Assembly (NCBI RefSeq): GCF_037975245.1
Contig: NC_092579.1
Span: 17,493,678-17,557,677 of the forward strand
DNA length: 64,000 nucleotides
From: Apostichopus japonicus
Lineage: Eukaryota; Echinodermata; Holothuroidea; Aspidochirotida; Stichopodidae
Direction: 5' to 3'
In this document: positions 37,239 to 47,665 of the stretch, one piece after another
Layout: each line of letters opens with the position of its first letter
How positions within the stretch are numbered: position 1 is the stretch's first letter
Notes under the pieces: model-generated
Seen by the model: the letters and a program-made list of their open reading frames with translations, nothing else
Databases searched by the model: none
Told to the model about the DNA's origin: nothing
Translations under genes and position numbers: made by a program

Positions 37239-37481
37239 AAAATGGAATCCTCCAATCCTTGATGGAATTTGGGGCTTCCGAGGCCAACTAGCTACCGTCT
37301 CAAAGATGACAGAAAGCCTCTGGAACACTATCAAAGGTGGATGTTCTGCTTTTAGTTTTACAACACTTTGAAACAAACTAGTGTTCTTGCTGTGGTGAGT
37401 ACCATATCCAACCCCTCTGGATGGGTACCATAAATTTCCCCATTCTTCATTTTCATCACACCATCGACCTCCAAGAATTTT
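37239..37481 (-). CDS. Possible 81-codon internal exon of an unidentified gene
   Basis: On the minus strand TTTTCCTCCTTTAACAG precedes an open frame of exactly 81 codons that ends at TTT/GTGAGG. The peptide starts KILGGRWCDENEEWGNLWYP and continues with ordinary globular composition (VKLKAEHPPLIVFQRLSVIF). Both splice sites are good and the length is a multiple of three. No neighbouring exon was found and I do not recognise the sequence, so a chance open frame or a pseudogene remains possible. Confidence 0.28.
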
Positions 37482-39704
37482 CTGTTAAAGGAGGAAAAAT
37501 TAGCAATATAACATCTCTCCACATTCATTCTGCAAGTAACTGAACATAGTTGATTTTCTTGTGACTATTTTCAAATTACGCCCTCACTTTGGAAGAGTAA
37601 AATCCCATCGCATTTGATTGGTTAATATACGTAGCATGTTATTTGAGACTTCATGTTAGTACATAAACATTAGACGTGCAACAGCCACAGATTGTAACCC
37701 ATGTAGAGGAAGCAAAGAACTGCACAATATATGTGCTATGTCAAAGTTTTGCGTGCTATATATGTAATTACCATATATGATGTCGTACGATGTTGGCGGT
37801 TTGTTCAATAGCATATTGTTATCGATGTTATCATGCAACGTATCCAGGTATTGGTATTGATAGCTGGCACTGCATGATCGCATCCAGAAACTTTTCGTGT
37901 TTGCAACGCCTCACAAACGTAGTTCTTATTTCAATGGTAATTACTACGATCAAGTGGATGGTGCGGCAATGGGTTTCTTCATTCGTATCCGTGTTGGCCA
38001 ATTTATTTTGGGGGCATTTGGAAAAACATTTCCATAATGATGTGTCTGCATTCTCCATCCAAACCTAAGCAATTTACCGCGTAGATGTGTTGACGTTATT
38101 AACTGTATTTTCAATAAATGAGAATGAAGCCGAGGATTTCCTTCAATTTATCAATACCCGGCACCCCAACATAATGTTCCAAGTATAGAAACAAAAGATG
38201 TTAATCTTCCATTTTGGATGTGCTTATCATGTAGTATTGGTAAATGCCACATTTCTGTGTTTCATGAGCCCACGTACGAATTTTCCCGTTCCGGTACATC
38301 GATATACGATATGTACATATGGTAATCCGACACGTTATGATAACGTTTTGTGTTTGCACACTGGGAGGTAAATTTGATGTAGATTTAAAACGACTTATGT
38401 CAACATTCGGGGGAAATCAGTCCTCATCTCACTAAAATTAATTGACAAAGTTCAGTTCTAACATCATATGTAGAAAACAAGGTCTCTTCCAAAAAAACAC
38501 TACTGCATATATGTTTCTTACTACACTAGATTTTACAAACTTCCCGACGTACATTTGGTAATTTTTCTGGTTACGCACATTATAAACTTAACGACAGTTA
38601 TTGCACAGCCACTGATGTTTTTATTTAAGTAATAAGTGTTAACTTTTAATTTTTACAAGTTAATTACATATCGCCAAACCGACAATTTTATAATTCTTTC
38701 TACGATCCCGTATAGTACGTATGCAATGACCTCCTTTTGGGAAATGGCCACCCTATTTGAACGTGAGATTTTTGACATAACTTGTGAGACGATGCATGAC
38801 AAAACGTCCGGTATCCCAATGATGTAGTACGTGCGTAAACTTGCAACAGTATAATATGGTAATGCAGTGCATCATATTCATATAGTATCTGTCCAGGGAC
38901 TGTCCATAGGCACTGCACGGACTGTCGGAGTTTGTTTTGCGTAGACCCGAACTCGACAGTGGATGGATGATCGTATCAACTAGACTACTCACTGTACTGC
39001 TACCTCGATAATACTACCTGTAATATACCGTAACTTAAGGCGGATCACAACCTAAAATGTTTTAACCTCTAAGGCTCTATACTATACGAGAAGCTGTACA
39101 GTAAGTAGTAATATTGACATGCCTAACCCATACTCCATAGGCCTAAATTTTTAAGTTTAGGCTACAGTGCTACTGTTTACTGTAGGACTGGGCTAGGTAT
39201 GCCAGTATTTGCGTTCAAGTGATTGATTCTGCGAAACGTAAGTAAAAGTATTGCGTGAAAACGCATAATCGGAAATAGTTGTGCGATTTTATGAAATTGG
39301 CATGTCCTTTCACAGGTTTCAGCCTTATGTCATGATTGATACCAATACATACCACACAGGCTAGGCCTCTATGGCTATTCCCTCACCAATGCTTTTAGCC
39401 ATCAACCTTGGCTATTGTTATCTATAGGCGTACAGCATCTGTGAGACTAATTAAACAATCAATATACAGTATGCATGTATATTTGCTTGTGGAGAGAAGT
39501 TATGTTGGAAGCAGAACCGTCTGCTTTCATTTACTTGTAAATGCAGCAGCTGTAGAGTAAAGATCTGAATTTTTTTTTACTTCTGTTGGAACAGTGTTTA
39601 CTTCAGGAAGGGTATATTGTATGTGTGTACGAATATTCACTTCTGAAATATTTTGTTGAGAACTTTAATACTGCAGGTACGTATCTTCATTTTTTATTCT
39701 TTTC

Positions 39705-39955
39705 TAATAATAATAACCAGCAGTTATTTTTAAGACACTTAAGCGACCACAAATGTGAGAGAAACCCGCAATGGCTTATGGATTAAAGCTTACATATTGG
39801 GTGGCTTCTAATTCAACAATTTTAACTCAAATTTGGAAAGTCATTTAAGATAGGAAAACCGAAGATAGCTCTTGGATGAAACACCCACCTTACTCTGACC
39901 CGGCTGTGTATCAAACCTGGAACCTTCCGATTGCTAAGCCTCATTTCCTTCCATA
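39705..39955 (-). mobile_element. tRNA-derived SINE, second copy of the 8.6-kb family
   Basis: Minus-strand reading gives a B-box-like CAGGTTTGATACAC, GGTGGGTGTTTCATC and then the same body as the element at 8595-8880. The copy is better preserved in the body but its tRNA head is cut off near 39960. Confidence 0.6.
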
Positions 39956-40229
39956 TAATAGTATATTGTACAAGGTGGTATTTCATAAAGGCCTGAATAT
40001 AGTGCATGCTATTTGTGCATAGGCCAGAAGCATGGGTTTACCTGTTTAAGTGTATTACTTACAGTCTAAATTTGCCTTATCTTTTGCAGGTGTGAAAGGA
40101 TATATGTTATCGGAAGATCAGGAAGCTACATAGTTGCCTTAATGCATCTCCCTTGTTAAACTTTCTTCAACAACTGTATGTGAAATCCATTTTTGAGGTA
40201 CTGTGCTTAACATTGGGGAATCCATCATC

Positions 40230-43200
40230 ATGTCTGTCTTCTCCATAGACAGAAATGCATTCTTTCTGTCGTTGACTCTATTTGGATCCGGGCTCATGTC
40301 ATGCGTGTTTCATTTCTATTACGTCAAACTTTTCTTAGATAAGTATAACATTTCCCAACCGTGGTTTCAGTTTGCACAAGTTGTTTATCTGATATGGAAT
40401 GCCATCAATGATCCACTGTTTGCATACTGGCAGGATAATTCCAAGATGGTCGCATTTAGGAGTCGACGTCATGCGATTCTCTATGGGGCACCGCTCTATG
40501 CCCTTTGTTTTCTACTATTTTGGTTTCCATGGAGAGATTATACTAATCATGATTGGCTGACAGGAGTGCATCTGATGGTGGCACTCTGTTGTTATGATTC
40601 CTTGCTGACCTTTGTCCTCCTTGCCTACTGCTCTCTCTTTGCTGAAATTTCAAAAGACCTGGATTATCGACTTACACTTATGAGGTATGGAAAGGCCGCC
40701 GGCATTTTGGCATCTACCTCGGTCACTGCTTTGCAATTCATATCTAACGGACTGGAAGACTTCCATGCTTTTCAGATGTGCTGTATTTGCATAGCATTCA
40801 TGGCTTGGATTTCCATGCATTTCACAGGGAAACATGTCAGGACGAATCCCACCTATAGCTATGACGCACTCATCTCTAGTGACGAAGTAGAAAGCAGTCA
40901 GAAGTCAGTAGAAAATGAAGGTTCCTTCCAACAGCCTTTACGTCAGCTGAGACAGATCCTAACCAAAGATTTTGTGGCCTTCGTAGCCACAAATTTCTTG
41001 CAAATTTTTCACAAGGAATATGGAGCCAATTTTATGGTGATATTTGGTGACCAACTGATTCCTAAAGATGACATCTCTGACTTTACAAGAAAGCTATTCT
41101 ATGGTTCTTCAGCCATTCTACCAACTGTGAGTACAAGAACCAATGTAAACAGCTTTCCATGTTGTATTTCAAAGACAGATTTTTCCAAGCTTTCTTTTGG
41201 AATCCACGTACTGTACACAGATTAATTAGAACACAAGTGTCATTGAAATCATGTGAAACTTTGGTAAATATTAAAGTACGTAGGCCTAGTAATGGCATTG
41301 CTGTGTAACATAGATAATGTGGTGTTACATTATGTTGTGTTACATTATGTTTATGTTGTTTATGTTGATTTATTTTATACTGTCTGACTGCATTGTACAA
41401 TAACTGTTTTAAGCAAATTTTAATAGGAAAGTCTTGTTGTGTTCACCTGACTTTGAAACCCCTCACACTGTCTTGATAAATTTACAACATGAGTTACACA
41501 ATAAATTTGATGAAGGAGAAATGCACTGTTTAGACTTAATTGTCCAATCTGTGTGAAATCTTTTATATTTTCCCATGTAATATCCAAGTCTTTTAGTCTA
41601 TGAGTCATGATTGAAGTGAATATATTAGAGTCTTCTTTCTAATTTTCACAATCTTTTACATATTCTTCTTTCTACAGCTGACAGTGTTTGCAGTAAGCCC
41701 TGTGATTGCTATACATGGGTATTATAAAATTATCGTATGGACTAACTATCTCAACATACTGTTAGCCATAGGAATGTATTGCATAGGATCGTCCCACACT
41801 TGGATACTTGTAGCATACATGTTAATTGACAGGTAATTTGCATAAATATGATTAAATTCATGTTCATACTTTTACATTGTGAGACATTCAGGTTTAATAG
41901 ATTCATTAACATTTTTACTAGCAATATTATGTTCAATATGATCAGGTTTAGATAGATTAGAAAAAAGGGGTATTGTTAGTTTGATCAATGTTATAATTTG
42001 TGAGATATTTAAACAACTTATCAACATACTATAGCCCAGTTGTGTGATGTAATGATTTCATTTTCCTTGTGGGTTTCATCAGCAACTGAAAATTTGCTCA
42101 ACCATTTTGTGAAATTAAGTTACTTAGAATTACTTTCACATGATTAGATCTTTGTGATAAAATAATGAACATTGTTTTCTGGCAATAACGGGCAGGGCCG
42201 CAGGGGTGTTGTAAATTTGAGCAATAGTAATAATTCATGGAATGCTCAACTATTATATTGTAGTAACATTAGTATTTAATATCAAGATTGAGTAAATCAT
42301 AACCCAATAGTATGATGTGAAGATTTCATGTTCGTTGGTGCTTCATCAACAACCAAAAATAGAGCAAAGTTCTGTTTCATAAAATCGCGGCAATTCTAGT
42401 GTTTTCAGTCTCCAAACTGCAGTCCCTTGCATTGCAATGCATTAACTCTCTGCGTAGATGTTGAAAAAGAATTTTATTTGAAAACTCTTTAAAGCTTTGG
42501 AAAAACATTTGCTACCTATTCAACTGTATCAATTAACATGACTCATGTGATCTGTTTTGTTTACCATTGTTGGTGAATATCAATTTAAAAAACAATCGTA
42601 AACAATTAAAGTAATTTATTATTGGGACTAACAAGTTAAATCACAAACCTCAAATTTGTATTAAAGCTACTACAATCACTGGGTTTAAAAAGGTTCATCG
42701 CCTTTAATGTTGATCATATAAACATGTCCAGTACATTTTCATAACCGCACAAACTGATCCGTTCAGATATGTACTGGGTGTAATCATGGAGGTAAAACAG
42801 ACTCCATGGTGTAATTAATACTAACGGAAAGCTGTCATTACATCTATTCTGTGAAATAACCTCAATTACAAGACTTTTCCTGACTAACCATGCTTTTTAC
42901 ATAGATATCATCTTTTATCATTCTAGGAAATGAAATATTTTTCTTTTTCATTGCATACATAACAACAGAGTACTAGGCTATCAGTACCCAGGCCATGAAT
43001 ACCATGGTTACCTTTAATATTTTCTTCCATTTTCATTGTTTACAGGTGTCTGTCATCTTTTGTGTTTTCCCTATTCAATCTTACTCTCTCTGACATCATC
43101 GACGTAGATCAAGCGAGATTCAACAGAAAGTAAGCTCATTTAAAGCTAAGTGTATCAGTGGAGAGCGTTGTGGTCAAGTGGTTAAGGCAGTGGACTTGTG

Positions 43201-46200
43201 ATCTAAGGATTACAGGTTCGAGCCCTGGCCAGATCATTGCGTTGTGTCCTTGGGCAAGGCGCTTTATCTCCATTGCCTCTCTTCACCCAGGTGTATAAAT
43301 GGGGACCTGCGAGGTAACTTGTAAATATAGTTGCGTGCGCCGGTTTGTGGCTGCACCCTATGGGAAGTCCCCCGGGGGACACGTGGTTGTGGTGCACTGT
43401 GGTGCCCCAGGAGAGATTGATTGAATTGTGCACACTTTGGTGTGTGGGTGTGACAAGTTACCAATGACCAGGGGTTAAGTTTTAAAGTCGTGTGAGGAGG
43501 CATTAGCCTCATACAAGACTGTAAACCTTCAACTTCAACTTCAACTTTATCAGTACTGCTGTGAAATATGCTAGAGACTTAAAACTTGGTCGCTTGGTGA
43601 ATTCACATGATCGCTCAAGTTAACTACTGTGGTTGATGGCTGGTAAGTCTAGTCACTGAATTTGCATTTTGCATTGGTTGTCATTTTGGTTTCGATGATA
43701 ATCGTAACCTTTGCATTCATGATGGCGTATGTGTGTAAGTGCGTGTGCGTTTGTGATGCCCAGCTTGTAAACACAATATCTCAAAAAGGGGAGGTCGGAC
43801 CAATTTCATATTTGGTGTGTAGAAGAACCACATTAAGTACAAGACGCCTATCATTTTTGGCAGAGTTGAAAGGTCATTTTGGGTCACCAGGGGTCAAATT
43901 GTGAAAACCTTGTAAACACGATATCTCAAGAAGGGAAGGTCGGATCAACTTCATAGTTAGTGTGTAGATGAGCCACATTAAGTACAAGAAGCCTATTGTT
44001 TTTGGTGGAGGTCAAAGGTCATTTGTAGTCACCAGGGGTGAAATTGTGAAAACCTTGTAAACATGATATCTCAATATGGACGGATGTCATATTTGTTTTG
44101 TAGATGTACCATATCAAATTTAAGGAGCCCAGTATTGCTGTTGGTGGAAGGTCACTTGAAGTCAACAAATGCGAAACATTTACTTCACTCCCCTCTTATC
44201 TGTCTCTTTACACTAACACACCATCCTAAACATAATATCGCAAGGGAAGCTTGGACAGATTGCATATTTGGTATGTAATTGTACCACATTGAGTACAAGA
44301 AGCCTAATGTAGTGGGCGGAGGTCAATGGTTGTATGAGTTCACCCGGGGTCAAATTATGAAAACCATGCTTATTTCCAAAATATTTCAGCAAGAACAGAT
44401 GTCATATTTAGTATGTTGATGTATCTATCACATTTAGTACAAGAAGCCTGTTGTTGAGGTTAATGGTCGATTCAGGACAGCCTGTGTCATTGTGAATTTA
44501 TTGTCTGTCACATCACACTGCTTTTCACTGTATTACTAAGATCAAGTATGTTGTACACCCTCACTATACATTACGTCAGATTCATGAAGAAAACTGCTCA
44601 TGTTACATCATCAAAACCACAATGCTTGTTTGCATTCTTTTTATTTCACTGCGTAATACTTACCAGGGAGTTGCTAGAAGGAGAAACAATTCCAGTCATT
44701 TGTACAACGTCCATATTTCACAATAATCTATTGATATATTTTCTGCGAACATTTAAATCTTGGCTTTTGTTTCAGATCAGCAAACTGAATATCAGAATCA
44801 TACATGGAAGTGGCTTTTAAGTCCAAATGTCTGCATTGATGTAATATTGACAATAATCATGATGAAATTGCAACATTTGTTGAGTTTTTGACACAAATAT
44901 GAATAAATAGTATCAATGCATTGAAGTAATTCTTTTGTTCCAAATTGCTCAAAAGTACACAGGTGTTTGTCTATACTCTTGCTAAGATAATGGAGTAATG
45001 CAAATGTGGGGGTGGGGAGAGTTGAAGGAGGTGGTCTGGGAGGAGGTAGGTGGAGGGGGGGAGAAATAACTTGGAAGTTATTATTCAGTAGCTTGCTCAA
45101 ACAAGTTCATGGTAATTCTACACCTCTGTACTCTGTTGTTGTCTGTTATGAAATTATTTTGATTAGAACATTTTGTTTCAGGACTGGATAAGAGTGGTGG
45201 TTGAGCTAGAGAAAAGTCCTGTCCGTGAACAAATTTGGCATGACAAAGATTCAAGCCCATGTTCAAAGCATCCTTAATTAAACCTTAAAAATATTAGAAG
45301 CAAATGCAATCCTTCTCTAACAACTCTCTGCTTCTAAGGATTGGTTAGAAGTACTTATTAAATTCACCTGCTATGGAATGGTTGGTTCTAAATAAACAAA
45401 TAAAGCTGAAGTATTTTTTGTTGCATGTATTGACATTTTTTAAAGATATTTTATTATTTCATTGTTGAGTGTCCTGCAAGATGCTAAACAAGGAAGGATA
45501 TATTTTGAGGAAAAGAAAGCAGTAGTTGGTATTGAACCAGGGACCTCCTGCTGCCAAACCAATTTCTCTACCACTAGACCATTAGGTGGGAGAAAGCTCT
45601 TCCTTGCTTTTCAAATATTTAAAGATCCAGTTGTTTGGACTTAGTGTTAAGTGTTTTTATAAAACATTTTCTCCACTGATCCTTGTCAGGGAGAGTTCAT
45701 AATGGAAGGAAAGAGGTATAAGAATAGAAAAAAGAAATTGGCTTCACTGGGGTTTGAACCCTAGACATTGAGTTTGTCAGACACAGAGCACTACCACTGC
45801 ACCACTGTAACTGAGGAGACTTAAAAAAAAAATACGGAAAAGCCTGTTGGCTTTGAGATTCCTTGCCATATACGTTGCTCAAAATTTCAAATAAGTGAGG
45901 CAATTTACCAAGCGTAAAAGTAGTGAGAGATATTGAAAACTGGATACGATTTGTGAGGAGAACCAGGAAAGACTTCATCACACCAGGAATTCTCAGGACT
46001 AGAATTTTGTTGATCCTGCTTTTTGGTTTCGATGATAATCTTAACCATTGTAGTCATATGCGGATGTGTGTGTGTGTGTGAGACGCATTGCTCGTAAACA
46101 CGATATCTCAAGAAGGGAAAATTGGACCAATTTTATATTTGGTGTGTAGGAATACCACATTGAGTAGAAGAGCCATATGTTTTCTGGGAGGTCAAAGGTC

Positions 46201-47322
46201 ATTTGGGGTCCCCAGATTTCAAATTGTGAAAACATGTAAACAAGATATCTCACGAAATAGAGCTTTGACTAATCTCATATATAGTATATAGTTGTGACAC
46301 TTTGACTTCAAGTTCCTTATTAATTTTGGTGGAGATCAAAGGTCATTTGGCATAACAAATCTTGTTATACTTGGCATGTGCATGAATCATATTGAATCAT
46401 ATTGAAGTTTATTGTGTAACGTGGAGGTTAAAGGTCATCTGAGGTCACCAGATGTCAAACACTGAAAACCTTGTAAACACTATATCTCAAGTTAGGAAGA
46501 ATGGAGATTTAACTTGTGATATGGTGTTACAAGTGGCATGCATTATATTGAAAAGAAAAACTCAATTGCTTTTGGCAGAGGTCAAAGGTCATCTGGGTCA
46601 CCAGCAGTCAAACTCTGGAAACCATTTAAACATGATACGGTATCTCGTGGAAGAAATCAGGACATTTATATTATAATATCTGTTTCTGGTGAATAATCAG
46701 AAGTCTACTGCAATGAAGTAATCAAAACTTCAATGCAATTTTGCATTCTGGTTTCAATATTCTGACCAATATTTTGTTCATAGTTATTTTAGCAAACCTT
46801 ACTGTTTAAAAAGACCAAATTAGAGACTTAATTTATAGCCTAAACATGCCTCAGAATGCACCATTTTCATGTTTCAAATTTTAATATTTTCTATGAGAGG
46901 ATCACCACTCTTTAACCTGTTTACAAAGAGAACTCTTTGATCCAATTGTAATACATGAGATGGATTGTTCCTATCCTCATTTTGCTCCCATTTCATCTGC
47001 ATGTCTTTTTAGCTGTTTCCTTTTTGTTTTATTTTTGCCCAGGACACCGTTGTCCAGTAGTGTCTTCGGCTATAATGCTCTGTTCACCAAACCGGCCATC
47101 TCTGTCGCTCCCATGGTGGTCGTTGCCATCCTAAACGGTTACGGGTACGAAGCTCTCCAGACGGATAGCCTCACGTCTCAGGAGTACAGCTCTCTGAGGA
47201 ACGCTATGTTCAACATTTCTTGTTTCTTCCCGTTGGTACTGAGCGTAAGCAGACTTTACACCTGGAGTAAATACAGCATTCGTAAGTCACACTCCCCAGT
47301 AGCTCGTCATGTTGAAACTTGA
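40230..47322 (+). CDS. TMEM180: TMEM180/MFSD13A-like membrane protein, paralog B
   Basis: Exons 40230-41126, 41678-41832, 43046-43129 and 47043-47322 join in phases 0, 2, 2 exactly as in paralog A and encode 471 residues. The ATG at 40230 (MSVFSIDRNAFF) is chosen by alignment with paralog A; an upstream GTG frame is not a start. The exon opens at 40090 after TTTTGCAG. The same family marks are present (IWNAINDPLFAYWQD, RSRRH, LLFWFPW, TKPAISVAP, YTWSKYSI). The first half of exon 1 and exons 2-3 differ clearly from A, whereas the second half of exon 1 and exon 4 are nearly identical at nucleotide level. Intron 3 is nearly 4 kb and packed with SINEs and GGTCA-rich repeats. Function is inferred from family only: an MFS-type multi-pass membrane protein. 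Confidence 0.9.
43155..43550 (+). mobile_element. Full-length tRNA-derived SINE in TMEM180-B intron 3
   Basis: The head GTGGTCAAGTGGTTAAGGC (A box) and AGGTTCGAGCCCTGG (B box) is followed by TCCTTGGGCAAGGCGCTTTA, a phrase common in deuterostome SINEs, a body, and a tail of AACTTC repeats ending near 43545. It starts only about 25 bases after the exon 3 donor and is in sense orientation. Confidence 0.8.
43660..44470 (+). repeat. GGTCA-rich repeat with ~145-bp internal units, copy 1
   Basis: CTTGTAAACACxATATCTCA recurs at 43764, 43909 and 44054, a period of 145 bp, each followed by a CACATTxAGTACAAGAAGCC phrase and then GGAGGTCAAAGGTCA or a variant. The element starts TTTCGATGATAATCxTAACC, as does the copy at 46020. 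It is an interspersed family with internal tandem structure, lying in TMEM180-B intron 3. Confidence 0.8.
44009..44021 (+). promoter_or_regulatory. Perfect DR1 motif (AGGTCAAAGGTCA)
   Basis: Two AGGTCA half-sites spaced by one base, the consensus bound by RXR heterodimers and HNF4-type nuclear receptors. It lies in a transposon-like repeat within the TMEM180-B intron; use in vivo is unknown. Confidence 0.45.
45521..45592 (-). mobile_element. tRNA-like sequence (SINE head), minus strand
   Basis: Minus-strand CCTAATGGTCTAGTGGTAG (A box) and GGTCCCTGGTTCAATACC (B box) with about tRNA spacing. The head resembles the element at 56465 (CTAATGGTCTAGTGGTTAAG). It does not fold as a full tRNA, so it is a SINE or pseudo-tRNA. 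Confidence 0.5.
45745..45812 (-). mobile_element. tRNA-like sequence related to the 163-bp array
   Basis: Minus-strand AGTGGTGCAGTGGTAGTGC, TGACAAACTCAATGTCT and GGGTTCAAACCCC match the array units at 54.4-55.9 kb in order, but this copy lacks about ten bases in the middle. Its T arm (GGG/CCC around TTCAAA) is better paired than in the array. Confidence 0.55.
46189..46201 (+). promoter_or_regulatory. Perfect DR1 motif (AGGTCAAAGGTCA)
   Basis: Direct repeat of AGGTCA with one-base spacer in repeat copy 2, followed by GGGGTC that could act as a third half-site. Function is not shown by sequence. Confidence 0.45.
46579..46591 (+). promoter_or_regulatory. Perfect DR1 motif (AGGTCAAAGGTCA)
   Basis: Third exact copy of the DR1 consensus in TMEM180-B intron 3, followed by a further GGTCA about five bases on. 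Confidence 0.45.
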
Positions 47323-47665
47323 TTGGTCGTCCTCCCGTACTTGCCATATTACAACCTGATTGGTCCTTGACCATACTTTCAAGTGTCTTGCTATTTTGAA
47401 ACCTGATAGGTCATTTTTCATACTCCCCAGTAGCTCACCATGTTAAAACCTGATTGAAAGCAAGTCACACTTCCCATACTTCGCATATTAAAACCTGATA
47501 GGTCCGTATTCATACCTTCCAGTAGCTAGATCTGTTGAAACCTGTTTTTTTTTCATTCTCCCCTGAATGGTCAGTAAACCTATTGAAACCTGATTAGCCT
47601 TTTGTCATACTCCCAAGTACCTTACCATATCTAAAACCTTATTGATCATAAAGTCACACCCCAAA
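47285..47665 (+). repeat. Degenerate ~45-65-bp repeats grown from the TMEM180-B coding end
   Basis: The coding end (CACACTCCCCAGTAGCTCG ... GTTGAAACTTGATTGGTC) reappears several times in the 3' UTR: CATACTCCCCAGTAGCTCACC ending in AAAACCTGATTG, CATACCTTCCAGTAGCTAG ending in GAAACCTG, and CATACTCCCAAGTACC ending in AAAACC. Similar units follow the stop of paralog A at 33060-33165 (AAGTCACACGCCCAATTAGC, CCGAAACCTGATTG). Confidence 0.7.

Larger units (their letters stand above)
33059..40089. other. Intergenic stretch between the TMEM180 paralogs
   Basis: Contains the 93-bp tandem array, a tandem duplication at 35.5-35.9 kb, a possible minus-strand exon at 37239-37481 and a SINE at 39.7 kb, each listed. 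Poly-T runs lie near 33990 and 34207. The remaining sequence, including 38.0-39.6 kb where the paralog B promoter should be, shows nothing I can name. Confidence 0.45.
46018..46645 (+). repeat. GGTCA-rich repeat with ~145-bp internal units, copy 2
   Basis: It starts with the same GGTTTCGATGATAATCTTAACC phrase as copy 1 in shorter form, then a GT run and units with GTAAACACGATATCTCA (46094) recurring at about 142-bp steps. Perfect DR1 motifs occur at 46189-46201 and 46579-46591, with variants near 46333 and 46424. Confidence 0.78.

Noticed and set aside
43170-43230. A genuine tRNA gene
   Set aside because: A and B boxes are good, but the sequence continues into a SINE body with an AACTTC tail and the acceptor ends do not pair.
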